Below are positions 9,058 to 18,407 of a DNA stretch of 64,000 nt, one piece after another (position 1 is the first letter of the stretch; each line of letters begins with the position of its first letter). A program made the position numbers and the translations under genes. This DNA comes from Pseudoduganella danionis (GTDB taxonomy: Bacteria > Pseudomonadota > Gammaproteobacteria > Burkholderiales > Burkholderiaceae_D), in NCBI RefSeq assembly GCF_009720775.1, contig NZ_WNKW01000006.1:310001-374000 (forward strand). Reading direction: 5' to 3'. The notes beneath the pieces are model-generated. The model did not search any database. It was not told the origin of the DNA and saw only the letters and a program-made list of their open reading frames with translations.

Positions 9058-10701
9058 TTAAATACTCGCGGCCAGCGTGGCCAGCAGCAGTTCCTGTGGC
9101 GCGTTGGTGATGCAGGGCGCACCCAGCGGTTTCATCAGGATGAACTTGATGGCGCCGCCCTCGTTCTTCTTGTCGACTTCCATCAGCTCGAGCCAGCGCG
9201 CTGTGCCCAGATCGGGCGCTTTGACGGGCAGACCGGCAGCAGCCACCAGCGCGCGCACGCGCTCCACCGTGGCCGCATCGATAAAGCCCATGCGCTGCGA
9301 CAGATCGGCCGCCATCACCATGCCACAGCCGACCGCTTCACCGTGCAGCCATTGGCCGTAGCCCATGCCGGCCTCGATGGCGTGGCCGAAGGTATGGCCG
9401 AAATTCAGGATGGCGCGCAGGCCGCCTTCGCGTTCGTCCTGCCGCACCACGTCCGCCTTGATTTCGCACGAGCGCGCAATCGCGTAAGCCAGCGCGCCCT
9501 TGTCGCGCGCCACCAGCTTGGCGATGTTCGCTTCTATCCACTCGAAGAATGGCAGGTCGATCACCGCGCCGTACTTGATCACTTCGGCCAGACCGGCTGC
9601 CAGTTCGCGCTCCGGCAGGGTTTCCAGCGTGGTGGTATCGGCCAGCACGGCACGCGGCTGGTAGAACGCGCCTATCATGTTCTTGCCCAGCGGGTGGTTG
9701 ATGCCCGTCTTGCCGCCCACCGAAGAATCCACCTGCGACAGCAGCGTAGTCGGCACCTGGATGAAATCCACGCCGCGCATATAACTGGCAGCCGCATAGC
9801 CGCACAGATCGCCGATCACGCCACCGCCCAGCGCCACCAGCGTGGTCTTGCGGTCGGCCTTGTTGGCCAGCAGCGCGTCGAAAATCTTCATCAGACTTTC
9901 CCAGTTCTTGAACTCTTCGCCATCCGGCAGCACGATGCTGATCATCTGCTTGCCGGCAGCGCGCAGGCCCGCTTCCACCCGCTCCAGATACAGCGGCGCG
10001 ATAGTGGTGTTGGTGACGATGGCGACCTTGTTGCCGTGCACATGGCGCGCCAGCAAAGACTGGTCCTGCAGCAGCGCAGGACCGATAGAGATCGGGTAGC
10101 TACGCTCGCCCAGATCGACATTTAACAGGATGGTGGATTCTTCGTTCATGGAAGGCTGGGCTTGAGTCACACAGTTGGGCGCGGCCTCGCAGGCGCGCGT
10201 TTCCAGCTGGTTTAGGATGTTGGATACCATGGATTGTACGTTAGGACGTCCCGTATCGATGACGATGTCGGCGACTTCCGTGTACAGCGGATCGCGCACG
10301 GCCATCAGCTCTTCGAGCTTCTTGCGCGGATCGGCCGTTTGCAGCAGCGGACGGTTCTTGTCGTGTGCGGTGCGCTGCAGGATGCTGTTGACGCTGGCAC
10401 GCAGGTAGATCACCGTGCCCCGTTCCTTCAGATAGGCGCGGCTTTCCGGATTGAGGATGGCGCCGCCGCCCGTGGCCAGCACCAGATCCTGCTGGCCCGT
10501 GAGTTCCCGTATGACTTCGGCCTCGCGGCGGCGAAAGCTGGCTTCCCCTTCGATTTCGAAAATCCACGGAATGGTGGCTCCCGTACGGGCTTCGATCTCA
10601 TGGTCGGAATCAATAAAACGCAGCCCTAGCTTACGCGCCAGGATGCGGCCGATGGTGGTTTTTCCTGCCCCCATCAGGCCGACTAGAAACACATTAGGCA
10701 T
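9058..10701 (-). CDS. aroKB: fused shikimate kinase / 3-dehydroquinate synthase (AroK-AroB)
   Basis: One uninterrupted frame of 547 residues. Residues 1-~175 are shikimate kinase: Walker [19 protein letters not shown], and LATGGGAI. Residues ~184-547 are a full 3-dehydroquinate synthase: [13 protein letters not shown], the NAD/metal core [35 protein letters not shown] and [11 protein letters not shown]. The junction is a short linker ([13 protein letters not shown]) followed by Met184 at 10149, where a free AroB would start; I see no Shine-Dalgarno there. A TGA lies in the neighbouring frame in the linker, so a one-base change relative to separate genes could explain the fusion. The two activities are steps 5 and 2 of the shikimate pathway. 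If the genes are in fact separate, aroB is 9058-10149 and aroK the rest. Confidence 0.85.
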   Translation of the reverse strand: MPNVFLVGLMGAGKTTIGRILARKLGLRFIDSDHEIEARTGATIPWIFEIEGEASFRRREAEVIRELTGQQDLVLATGGGAILNPESRAYLKERGTVIYLRASVNSILQRTAHDKNRPLLQTADPRKKLEELMAVRDPLYTEVADIVIDTGRPNVQSMVSNILNQLETRACEAAPNCVTQAQPSMNEESTILLNVDLGERSYPISIGPALLQDQSLLARHVHGNKVAIVTNTTIAPLYLERVEAGLRAAGKQMISIVLPDGEEFKNWESLMKIFDALLANKADRKTTLVALGGGVIGDLCGYAAASYMRGVDFIQVPTTLLSQVDSSVGGKTGINHPLGKNMIGAFYQPRAVLADTTTLETLPERELAAGLAEVIKYGAVIDLPFFEWIEANIAKLVARDKGALAYAIARSCEIKADVVRQDEREGGLRAILNFGHTFGHAIEAGMGYGQWLHGEAVGCGMVMAADLSQRMGFIDAATVERVRALVAAAGLPVKAPDLGTARWLELMEVDKKNEGGAIKFILMKPLGAPCITNAPQELLLATLAASI

Positions 10702-10713
10702 GAACAGTCCGAG

Positions 10714-12891
10714 TTAATTCGGGTTACTACACGAAGTTGATGTCCCGTAAGGGCTGGTCAGCCCCGGCGGTGTGATCGTCTGCAGCGCAAAATCTGCTGC
10801 CAAACCCGGTAAGTGTACCAGACCCGTGTAATTCGATTCACTCCCGTTCACCTGCCCGCGCACTGTCAGGTTCACATCAAGCCAGTTGGCACGGTCGCGC
10901 GGGTAGACCAGCGAGACGATAGCTTGCCCTTTGGCATCGGTGGTGACATTGGTGCTGACCGTGACAGGAATGCCCGGATCAAGCAGGCCATTGCCGTTCA
11001 GGTCTTCGCCCGCATCGAGTATGCCGTTGCGGTTGATGTCTTCATTGGCGCAGCCCACGTGCTGCACCGGCGTCCATGGTCCCTGCGGCAGAGCGTAGCC
11101 CAGCATGCCTTTGTAGTAAGTGGTCGGCAGCACGGAAGCGGTCAGCTTCACGCCCGGCACGGCATTGCCGGCGGCATCCGTCACCAGCACCAGATAGTCG
11201 AGCTGGTAGGAAGCGCTGCCCGGGGTCTGCACCAGATTACCGGTACCGGCACTGATGAACAGCGACTTCTGCGCCACCGTCAGGCTGGCCACGGCGCTGG
11301 CGCCGGAACCGCCGATGATGCGTGCCTGGATCTGCACGCCGTTCAGCGGCGAAGGATTGCTGCCGGCCACGAAGCTGACCGTGGCCGAACCGTCTGCGCC
11401 CGTCTGCACCAGCGCAGGCTGGGTCAGCGAACCACCGCTAGGGTCGGTCAGGATGGAGAAGGCCACGCTGGCATTCTTCACCACATTGTTCTGCACCGTG
11501 CCATCGCGCACCACCGCGCGCAGGCTGGCCTGCTGGGCCGTGCTGCCCGCCACATTGGCGCCGATCACGGCCGGATCGGCCTGCACGGTGATGGTGGCGA
11601 TATTGGTCAGCGGCGCAACGAATTCCAGCGTGGTCTGGGTGGTCTGGCCGATTACCGTAGCCGTCAGCGTGGCAACGCCGGGGCCGCTGGCATTCAGGTA
11701 GGCGCTGGCGGCACCGCCCGACAAGGCCACCGGACCATTCAGCGGGCTGCTGCAGGCCGCATCGCTATACACCGTGCCGCGCGAGCTGCTGATGGTGACA
11801 GCACCTGCAGGGCCGCCCGTGATGGCCAGTTGCTGGCAGCCGCCGATCGCGGCTGTGCTCTGCACATTGCCAACCGCATCGAGCACCTTGATCGAGAAGC
11901 TGGATGCGTTGATGACGATGCCGGTCGAAGCCGATTCGCCCCCGGCTTTGACAGTAATCACATCGGCCGTGCCACCGCTGGCCGCATAGCTGAGCACTAG
12001 CTGACCGGCCGAATTGGTCACGGCTGCGCCGCCGCCCTTCACGGTCAGGCTATTGGCATTCGAGGCAAACTGCACTGCTTTGCCGCTCAGGGCATTGCCG
12101 GCCGAATCGACCAGCTTCAGGGTAATGTCGGCCGTGGCCCCTACGTTGATGGTAGGCTGGGCATTCAGGGTCAGACGATTGCCGGCCACGTTGACGATGG
12201 TGCTGACCGGTTGGGCGCCCGGCACGCTGGCCGTAATACGGATGGCACGCGAAGTGGAATCGCCGCCGGTGCCAAGTTTTTCCGTCACCACGCCCTGGGC
12301 ATTGGTCACGCGGTTGGTCAGCGTCAGGCTGCCGGAATCAGCGCTCAGGTTGACCGTCACGCCCGACATGACGGTGTTATTGGCATCGCGCACCAGCGCC
12401 ACGACATTGACTTCATTGCCAGCCGTGCCAGCCGAAGCGAGCGTGCCGGAATCCGTCGTCAGGCTCAGGGTGGGAACCGCATTGATGACCTCTACCGTCA
12501 CCTCGGCTGACTTGACCGAACCGGCACTGGCCGTGATGGTGATCTTGCGCAGGCTGCTATCGCCCTTGGTGCTGAGTTTTTCCGTGACCTGGCCGGAGCT
12601 ATTGGTCACGCGGTTGGTATTGCTGATGGTGCCGGAGCTGGCATTAAAGCTCACCGTCTCATTCGGCAGCGCATTGCCGCCGGCATCCTTGACGATCACC
12701 GTCAGCGTTACTTCCGTGCCATCGAGGCCGGACGAAGCCAGCGTGCTGGCACTGGCCTGCAGCAACACCGTCGCAGCCTTGGATGGCGTCACGCCATTGC
12801 CAGTCGTGCCGGGCGAACCGCCACCGCCACCGCAGGCCGACAGCAGAGTGGCACAGACCAGCAGCGCCAGCCATTCGCGGATTTTATTCAT
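10714..12891 (-). CDS. bacterial Ig-like (Big_1/invasin-type) repeat lipoprotein
   Basis: A 725-residue lipoprotein: signal MNKIREWLALLVCATLLSAC with lipobox LSAC, followed by a glycine run. From about residue 45 there are repeated ~100-residue Ig-like modules with the Big_1 pattern D-A-x-G-N-A-x-x-x-x-x-x-V, e.g. VKDAGGNALPNETVSFN, VRDANNTVMSGVTVNLS, VDSAGNALSGKAVQFA and VTDAAGNAVPGVKLTAS. Near residue 630 is a calcium-loop-like segment DINRNGILDAGEDLNGNG with two DxNxNG loops. The gene lies between pilQ and the aroK part, 30 bp after pilQ, where other pil-aro operons usually have nothing. A surface role linked to pili or adhesion is inference. Confidence 0.8.
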   Translation of the reverse strand: MNKIREWLALLVCATLLSACGGGGGSPGTTGNGVTPSKAATVLLQASASTLASSGLDGTEVTLTVIVKDAGGNALPNETVSFNASSGTISNTNRVTNSSGQVTEKLSTKGDSSLRKITITASAGSVKSAEVTVEVINAVPTLSLTTDSGTLASAGTAGNEVNVVALVRDANNTVMSGVTVNLSADSGSLTLTNRVTNAQGVVTEKLGTGGDSTSRAIRITASVPGAQPVSTIVNVAGNRLTLNAQPTINVGATADITLKLVDSAGNALSGKAVQFASNANSLTVKGGGAAVTNSAGQLVLSYAASGGTADVITVKAGGESASTGIVINASSFSIKVLDAVGNVQSTAAIGGCQQLAITGGPAGAVTISSSRGTVYSDAACSSPLNGPVALSGGAASAYLNASGPGVATLTATVIGQTTQTTLEFVAPLTNIATITVQADPAVIGANVAGSTAQQASLRAVVRDGTVQNNVVKNASVAFSILTDPSGGSLTQPALVQTGADGSATVSFVAGSNPSPLNGVQIQARIIGGSGASAVASLTVAQKSLFISAGTGNLVQTPGSASYQLDYLVLVTDAAGNAVPGVKLTASVLPTTYYKGMLGYALPQGPWTPVQHVGCANEDINRNGILDAGEDLNGNGLLDPGIPVTVSTNVTTDAKGQAIVSLVYPRDRANWLDVNLTVRGQVNGSESNYTGLVHLPGLAADFALQTITPPGLTSPYGTSTSCSNPN

Positions 12892-12921
12892 GATGCAATT
12901 CCCATTTGGTTAAGAATGAAT

Positions 12922-15135
12922 TCAGCGCGAGATCAGCTTGTCCGCCACGATCTTCGGCGTGATAAACACCAGCAGTTCGGTCTTGTCGTTGGTGCGGCCG
13001 TTGCTGCGGAACAGATTCCCCAGCAGCGGCACATCGCCCAGCAAGGGCACTTTATTGGTGGTGTTGCGCTCGGTCTGCTGGTAGATCCCGCCCAGCACCA
13101 CGGTGCCGCCGTTATCCACCATTACCTGAGTTTTGACGTGTTTGGTATCGATGGCGAAACCGGCCCGGGTTTCCTGTCCCACGCTATCCTTGTTCACGTC
13201 CACATCGATCACCACATTGCCGTCCGGCGTAATCTGCGGCGTCACTTCCAGCCGCAGATTGGCCTTGCGGAACTGGATCGAGGTGGCGCCGCTGCTGGTG
13301 GCTACCTGATACGGCAGTTCGATACCCTGCTCGATCAGCGCGATCGCCTTGTCGGCCGTGATCACACGGGGACTGGAGATGATCTTGCCCGTACCATCGG
13401 CTTCCAGTGCCGACAGTTCCAGATTGAGGAAGCGGTTGGCCGCCGACGAGAACAGGCTGACGGCCAGCGTGCCGGCAGCAGAGCCATTGATGGCTGCTGC
13501 GGGCAGATTGACGAACTGGGTATTGGTGTAGCTGGCGTCAGTCACCTTGGCCTGCCCCGTCACCTCGCCTATGCCCGTCATATTGCCGCCGATGGCAACG
13601 CGGGTATTGCTGTTGCCGATCTGGTAGCCGGTATCGCCGCCACGCAAAGTGCGCAGATCAGCGAAGCCCAGTTTGGCGCCCAGATTGCGCGTAAAGGTGT
13701 CGCTCGCTTCGACGATGCGCGCTTCGATCAGCACCTGCTTGGAGGCCACGTCAGTCTTGGCGATCAGCTTGCGGATGTCTTCCAGCTTGGACGGAATATC
13801 GGTGACGAACAACTGGTTGGTGCGCGGCTCGATGATGGCGCTACCCCGTTTGGACAGCACGCGGTTCTTGCTATCGGCACCACCGTCCAGACCGAACACG
13901 GTCTTGAAGGCGTCGGCCTTCTGGTAATTGAGCTGGAAGATTTCCGATTTCAGCGGTTCCAGATCGGCGATCTGGGCACGCTGTTCCAGCTCCAGTTTTT
14001 CCTTGGTCAGCAGTTCTTCCTTGGGCGCGATCCACAGCACGGAGCCGTTCTTGCGCATATCCAGCCCTTTGGCCTGCAGCACTACATCGAGTGCCTGATC
14101 CCATGGCACTTCCTTCAGGCGCAGGGTCAGATTGCCGGCCACGCTATCGCTGGTGATGATGTTGAGGCCGGAGATATCGGCGATCGCCTGCAGCGCCGCG
14201 CGCACTTCTACGTTCTGGAAATTGAACGACAGCTTCTCGCCACGATAGCCCTGGGTGCCTTGCGTGAGCTTGTTCGGATCTTCCTTGATCGGTTTCACGT
14301 CGATCACCAACTGGGTATCGCTCTGGTACACCGTCTGCTCCCACAGGCCGCGCGCCTCTATGGTCAGGCGGGTATTCTCGCCCTGCGCCAGCGTGGTCAC
14401 CTGCGCGACCGGCGTACCAAAGTCGCCCACGTCGAGACGGCGGCGCAGATTTTCCGGCACGCCCGTCTTGAGGAAGTCCACCACGACGCCGGTCGGGGTC
14501 TGGCGCACATCGGCCGCCACCTGATTGTTGGGCAGATCGACGATCACACGGCCTTCGCCATTGCTGCCACGGCGGAAATCGATATCGCGCAGCATGGGAC
14601 GCGCGACCGCTGCCGGCTTGGCCACCGCCACGGGCAGGCCGGCCGCATCGACCGGCGCACTCACGCCGCCGCTGCCGTCTATGGTCAGAATCACGGACTT
14701 GCCATCGATGGCGGTAGCGTAGTTCAGGCTGCGCTTCAGATTGAACACGAGACGCGAGCGCTCGCCCGCCTGCACCACATTCACGCTGCGCACATCACCG
14801 ACACCGATTTCCTGCGTGCTGCCACCGGTGGCGTTGGAAGTGGCGCCGAAGTCCAGCGCGATACGCGGCGGGTTGGTGATGGAGAAGCCGATAGGCAGCT
14901 TGTCCGGTGCCTGCCTGAGAGCGATATTGACGACGATGTTCGCGCCCTGACGGTGCGCTCTGACCGATTCGATGGCATTGGCAGCCGGCACCGCCGCAGT
15001 ATCTGCCGCGGCAGTATCGGCCGCTGCGGTCTGTGCATGCAGCGGTGCCGCCGCCAGCAGCAGCCAGACACTGGAGAATATGGCCGCCCAGCCGGCACGG
15101 GCCAGACCGGACCCTGACTTGGTATGCGCCATCAT
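12922..15135 (-). CDS. pilQ: type IV pilus secretin PilQ
   Basis: A 737-residue secretin with a signal peptide ending near PLHAQ. Two AMIN-like domains follow (about residues 50-300, e.g. VNIALRQAPDKLPIGFSI), then the STN/N0 domain (YRGEKLSFNFQNVEVRAAL), an N1 domain and the secretin core (QVLIEARIVEASDTFTRNLG ... VPLLGDVPLLGNLFR). It forms the outer-membrane pore through which the pilus passes. The ATG codons at 15135 and 15132 are adjacent and overlap the pilP stop (ATGATG against TGA), which indicates translational coupling. It is the last pil gene of pilMNOPQ. Confidence 0.97.
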   Translation of the reverse strand: MMAHTKSGSGLARAGWAAIFSSVWLLLAAAPLHAQTAAADTAAADTAAVPAANAIESVRAHRQGANIVVNIALRQAPDKLPIGFSITNPPRIALDFGATSNATGGSTQEIGVGDVRSVNVVQAGERSRLVFNLKRSLNYATAIDGKSVILTIDGSGGVSAPVDAAGLPVAVAKPAAVARPMLRDIDFRRGSNGEGRVIVDLPNNQVAADVRQTPTGVVVDFLKTGVPENLRRRLDVGDFGTPVAQVTTLAQGENTRLTIEARGLWEQTVYQSDTQLVIDVKPIKEDPNKLTQGTQGYRGEKLSFNFQNVEVRAALQAIADISGLNIITSDSVAGNLTLRLKEVPWDQALDVVLQAKGLDMRKNGSVLWIAPKEELLTKEKLELEQRAQIADLEPLKSEIFQLNYQKADAFKTVFGLDGGADSKNRVLSKRGSAIIEPRTNQLFVTDIPSKLEDIRKLIAKTDVASKQVLIEARIVEASDTFTRNLGAKLGFADLRTLRGGDTGYQIGNSNTRVAIGGNMTGIGEVTGQAKVTDASYTNTQFVNLPAAAINGSAAGTLAVSLFSSAANRFLNLELSALEADGTGKIISSPRVITADKAIALIEQGIELPYQVATSSGATSIQFRKANLRLEVTPQITPDGNVVIDVDVNKDSVGQETRAGFAIDTKHVKTQVMVDNGGTVVLGGIYQQTERNTTNKVPLLGDVPLLGNLFRSNGRTNDKTELLVFITPKIVADKLISR

Positions 15136-15680
15136 TTGCTCGTCTCCTTACTTTCCTGCAGTTCCAGCTTAGAAATGCGCTCGACCCAGTCGCCCGCCGC
15201 ATCCTGCACTATTTCCTTGATCACTACCGTGCCGTCGTTGATGCCGGTAACCAGTCCGAAATTCTGGCCTATGTGCTGGCCCACCGTTACGTGATGTACC
15301 GAACGGTCGATTTGCAGTATCGCGTGATACACCCCGCGCTGCTGTATGGTGCCCACCATCTTCATGGTATCGAGCGGGAAGCCTTCCAGGAACTCCTTGC
15401 GCCGTTCCATATCGGGCTTGAGTCCCTTGCCTTCGCGTGCGCCGCTGCGGGCCAGTTCATCCAGCAGCTTGTTGGGGTTGAACGGATCGATGGTGCCGCT
15501 CTGCGCATAGGCGAACGGAATAAAATTCTTGGGTTCGGCCAGCGGCGGCACGGCCACGCGCGCCTGCGCGTCAACCTGCTTCATCCAGGCCCGCACTTCC
15601 TGCTCGTCGCTATTGCTGCAGCCGGCCAGCGCCAGCAGCGCCAGCGGATATGCGAGTGCACGTGTGATCAGCGTAGTCAT
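15132..15680 (-). CDS. pilP: type IV pilus lipoprotein PilP
   Basis: A 182-residue lipoprotein: signal MTTLITRALAYPLALLALAGC with lipobox LAGC, then FVPF-like PKNFIPFAYAQSGTIDPF and a C-terminal beta domain (YHAILQIDRSVHHVTVGQHIG). PilP links the inner-membrane PilN/PilO heterodimer to the secretin PilQ in the periplasm. Its stop overlaps the pilQ start and its ATG overlaps the end of pilO (ORF ends at 15677), so the genes are tightly coupled. Confidence 0.95.
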   Translation of the reverse strand: MTTLITRALAYPLALLALAGCSNSDEQEVRAWMKQVDAQARVAVPPLAEPKNFIPFAYAQSGTIDPFNPNKLLDELARSGAREGKGLKPDMERRKEFLEGFPLDTMKMVGTIQQRGVYHAILQIDRSVHHVTVGQHIGQNFGLVTGINDGTVVIKEIVQDAAGDWVERISKLELQESKETSK

Positions 15681-16354
15681 GGTTTTTTCGCTGCCTTCTT
15701 TTTCTTGTCAGCAGCCGCCTTGCGCTGGGCCTGCACTTCTTCCGGGTCTAGATAGCGGAAGGTCTTGGCCACCGCTTCCAGCGTCAGCGCACCATCCTTG
15801 CCTGTGCTCAGGCTCATGTTGTTGAGCGTGACGATGCGCGGCAGGTTGGCCATGTCGCCCGCGAAGGCGCCGATATCGTGGTAGCTGCCGCTCACGCGGA
15901 TATCAATGGGCAGCTCGGCATAGTAGTCGCGCACCACCACTTGCGCCGGCTTGAACAGCTCGAACTGCAGGCCACGGCCGGAACCGGCCTGATTGATGTC
16001 GGTCAGCAGCGCGGCCATTTCAGCCTTGCTGGGTAGCTGTTTCTGCAGCCGGTCGACATACTGGTCCACCTGTACCTTCTGTACCCGCAGTGCTTCCAGA
16101 TTCACCGCCTGCGCGGTCTTCAGGCGGTATTCCTCGCGCAGCTTGACTTCGCGCGCTGCCCCCGCATCCTGCTCCTCGAACTGGCTGCTCCAGTAGAAGA
16201 AATAGCCAAGGCCAATCACGGCCGCCATCACGCCCACGCTGCACAGCAGCCGTGGTGCCACCGGCCACAGACCCGGATGACGGCCACTCAGATTGCGGAA
16301 CTGGCTAGCCAGTTGCGCGCCCAGATCGTTGAGATTGATATTCAGATTGGCCAT
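15677..16354 (-). CDS. pilO: type IV pilus inner-membrane protein PilO
   Basis: A 225-residue protein: a cytoplasmic N-terminus (NLNDLGAQLASQFRNL), one transmembrane helix (SVGVMAAVIGLGYFFYW, about residues 40-57), a periplasmic coiled coil and a ferredoxin-like fold (ELPIDIRVSGSYHDIGAFAG). The C-terminus is Lys-rich (KKKKAAKKP). PilO pairs with PilN in the alignment complex. The gene is 5 bp downstream of pilN and overlaps pilP by 4 bp. Confidence 0.95.
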   Translation of the reverse strand: MANLNINLNDLGAQLASQFRNLSGRHPGLWPVAPRLLCSVGVMAAVIGLGYFFYWSSQFEEQDAGAAREVKLREEYRLKTAQAVNLEALRVQKVQVDQYVDRLQKQLPSKAEMAALLTDINQAGSGRGLQFELFKPAQVVVRDYYAELPIDIRVSGSYHDIGAFAGDMANLPRIVTLNNMSLSTGKDGALTLEAVAKTFRYLDPEEVQAQRKAAADKKKKAAKKP

Positions 16355-16359
16355 GGCGT

Positions 16360-17001
16360 TCAGCGCTCCCCTGCCTTGGCGTTATTGGCATTAGTGGCGG
16401 AATTGCCGGCTTTGGCCTTGCCGCCGGCCGGCGCATCCTGATCGCGCGGCCGCTTGATATACACCAGCAGATTGAATTCCACCACCTTGCGTGTGGTCTT
16501 GCCCTGTCCCAGTCCGGTCGATTTCACTTCGATCAGATCGGGCCGTTCCAGCCATGGCGATACCCCGGCCAGATTGCGCAGCAGTTCCGATACCCGCTCC
16601 TGCGATTGCGCATAGCCCGTCACGGCCACTTTCTGGCCTTCCTGCTTGAAACTCTTCAGATACACGCCGGCTGGCGTCTGACGCACCAGTTCATCGAGCA
16701 GATACACGGGCTGGTTACGGTCGCCCTGCAGGTCTTCTACGGCCTGCTGGCGCGCCTTCAGCGCTTCGATTTCCTGCTTGAGCGTGGCGATCTCCGCGAT
16801 CTGCTTATCGAGGCCCGATATGGCTTCCTTGATGACCTGATTGCGCGCATTCTGGATCGAGATGCTGCGTGCGTTATAGCCGCCCACCAGCAGCACCACA
16901 CCCACGCCGAGGATGCCGCCCAGCGTCAGCAGGGCGAAGAAGGCGGACTTCTTCTGTTTGCGTTTTTCTTCGCGGTGCGGCAGCAGGTTTATGCGTATCA
17001 T
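16360..17001 (-). CDS. pilN: type IV pilus inner-membrane protein PilN
   Basis: A 213-residue protein starting MIRINLLPHREEKR; the INLLP motif is the conserved PilM-binding peptide. One transmembrane helix (FALLTLGGILGVGVVLLVGG, residues 22-41) is followed by a coiled coil (SGLDKQIAEIATLKQEIEAL) and a PilN fold. The ATG overlaps the pilM stop (ATGA at 17001). The C-terminus carries a low-complexity Ala/Asn tail. Confidence 0.96.
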   Translation of the reverse strand: MIRINLLPHREEKRKQKKSAFFALLTLGGILGVGVVLLVGGYNARSISIQNARNQVIKEAISGLDKQIAEIATLKQEIEALKARQQAVEDLQGDRNQPVYLLDELVRQTPAGVYLKSFKQEGQKVAVTGYAQSQERVSELLRNLAGVSPWLERPDLIEVKSTGLGQGKTTRKVVEFNLLVYIKRPRDQDAPAGGKAKAGNSATNANNAKAGER

Positions 17002-18077
17002 CAGCCGAACCTCCGCAAGGCCAGCCCGCAGGCCACCAGATAAGCTGGCGCCTCGCTGCGCAGCTGCGATTCGCGCACGGCGGAGCCGAGCTGCATGCCC
17101 TGGAAGGGCGAGATCACATTGCAGGCGATCCGGGTACGGCTGCTGACCAGTTCTAGCAGGCCGGGCAACACGGCACAGCCACCGGCCAGATATAGCTGGT
17201 CAATGCGCGTGTACGGCGTCGAAGTGTAGAAGAACTGGATGGCGCGCGTCACTTCCATGGCGGCGCTTTCGAGGAAGGGCATCAGCACGTCGACGTGATA
17301 GCCATCCGGCAGATCGCCCGAGCGCTTGCGTGCCTCGGCTTCATCGAAGGACAGGCCGTAGTTGCGCACGATCTCCTGCGTCAGCAACTGGCCGCCGAAA
17401 GGCTGTTCGCGCTCGTACACGGTCACGCCGTCGAGCAGCACGGAAATCTGCGTAACCTGCGCGCCGATCTGGAACAGCGCCACGATCTGGCCCGCGCCGC
17501 CATCGGGTAGCTGGGCCGTGATGCGGTCCAGCGCAGCACGCGCGGCATACGATTCGATATCCATCACGGTAGGTTTGAGGCCCGAAGCTTCGGCGATGGC
17601 CACCCGGTCTTCGACTTTCTCGCGCCGCGCTGCCGCCAGCATGACTTCGATGTCTTCCGGACCGCTGGCTGCAGGGCCGATCACATCGAAATCCAGACTC
17701 ACTTCATCGAGCGCAAACGGAATGTACTGGCTCGCTTCGGATTCCACCTGCACTTCCAACTGGTCTTCTTCCAGCCCCGCAGGCAGTACGATCTTTTTGG
17801 TGATCACGGCAGCCGAAGGCATGCCCAGCGCCACCAGACGGGCGCGCGTGCCGCTCTTCTTCCACAGCCGGCGCAGCGCATCGACCACTTGTTCCAGATT
17901 CTCGATATTGCCATCGACCACAGCGCCACGTGGCAGCGCTTCGCTGGCGTAGCGCTCAAGCCGGTAGCCGTCCTTGCCGGCCTGTCCCAGCTCGACCATG
18001 CGGATGCTGGAAGTGCTGATATCCACCCCGGCCAAAGGCGGGTTGCCCTGGCCCAGCAGGCTCTTAAAATCGATCAT
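17001..18077 (-). CDS. pilM: type IV pilus assembly ATPase-fold protein PilM
   Basis: A 358-residue actin/FtsA-like protein. The nucleotide-binding fold shows LAGVDISTSSIRMVEL (phosphate 1), FQIGAQVTQISVLLDG (phosphate 2) and LYLAGGCAVLPGL (adenosine motif). Cytoplasmic PilM binds the INLLP peptide of PilN and ATP. It is the first gene of pilMNOPQ and is preceded by a 330-bp divergent region shared with mrcA. A GGAGGT Shine-Dalgarno lies about five bases before the ATG at 18077. Confidence 0.96.
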   Translation of the reverse strand: MIDFKSLLGQGNPPLAGVDISTSSIRMVELGQAGKDGYRLERYASEALPRGAVVDGNIENLEQVVDALRRLWKKSGTRARLVALGMPSAAVITKKIVLPAGLEEDQLEVQVESEASQYIPFALDEVSLDFDVIGPAASGPEDIEVMLAAARREKVEDRVAIAEASGLKPTVMDIESYAARAALDRITAQLPDGGAGQIVALFQIGAQVTQISVLLDGVTVYEREQPFGGQLLTQEIVRNYGLSFDEAEARKRSGDLPDGYHVDVLMPFLESAAMEVTRAIQFFYTSTPYTRIDQLYLAGGCAVLPGLLELVSSRTRIACNVISPFQGMQLGSAVRESQLRSEAPAYLVACGLALRRFG

Positions 18078-18175
18078 GAGGTCACCTCCCCGTCATTCGC
18101 ACGAGGCAGCCGCCGACCCAACATTTGTTGTGTTTGCATAAAGGAACTCGTTTGAAAACCAGTATTTAGATGGGG

Positions 18176-18205
18176 AAGGTAAGACCGTACATTAATTCCT
18201 GTCAA
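18176..18205 (-). promoter_or_regulatory. candidate sigma-70 promoter for pilMNOPQ
   Basis: On the minus strand a perfect TTGACA (18200-18205) is followed after 18 bp by TACCTT (18176-18181), a weak -10. It lies about 100 bp before the pilM ATG in an AT-rich leader. This is pattern matching only; the rest of the 18078-18407 gap holds no convincing gene. Confidence 0.4.
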
Positions 18206-18369
18206 TTTAAGTGTAAAGGTATTTCTTCTGCGCACAATTGCATATTTGTACCCCTTATGCCACATTTTTGTGCGTCTCTGTAGAAGCAAAAACAATTCAG
18301 TTGTTTTATTGCTCACTGGAAATATTTTCGACTATCAGGCGCGAAGTGCCGCCAGCATTGGCGCTCGCT

Positions 18370-18375
18370 TATAAT
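18370..18375 (+). promoter_or_regulatory. candidate -10 box of mrcA
   Basis: A perfect TATAAT at 18370-18375, 32 bp before the mrcA start at 18408. No good -35 is seen 16-18 bp upstream, so it may depend on other contacts. Confidence 0.4.
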
Positions 18376-18407
18376 GGCCCGCACACGCCACCAAGAGAAT
18401 GCATTGC

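Noticed and set aside
12916-15117. 733-codon plus-strand frame opposite pilQ
   Set aside because: It is the antisense of a clear secretin gene in GC-rich DNA. Its translation is Arg/His/Gln-rich with no recognisable domain.
18074-18316. 80-codon minus-strand frame upstream of pilM
   Set aside because: It lies in the promoter region, has no Shine-Dalgarno or family resemblance, and overlaps the pilM start.
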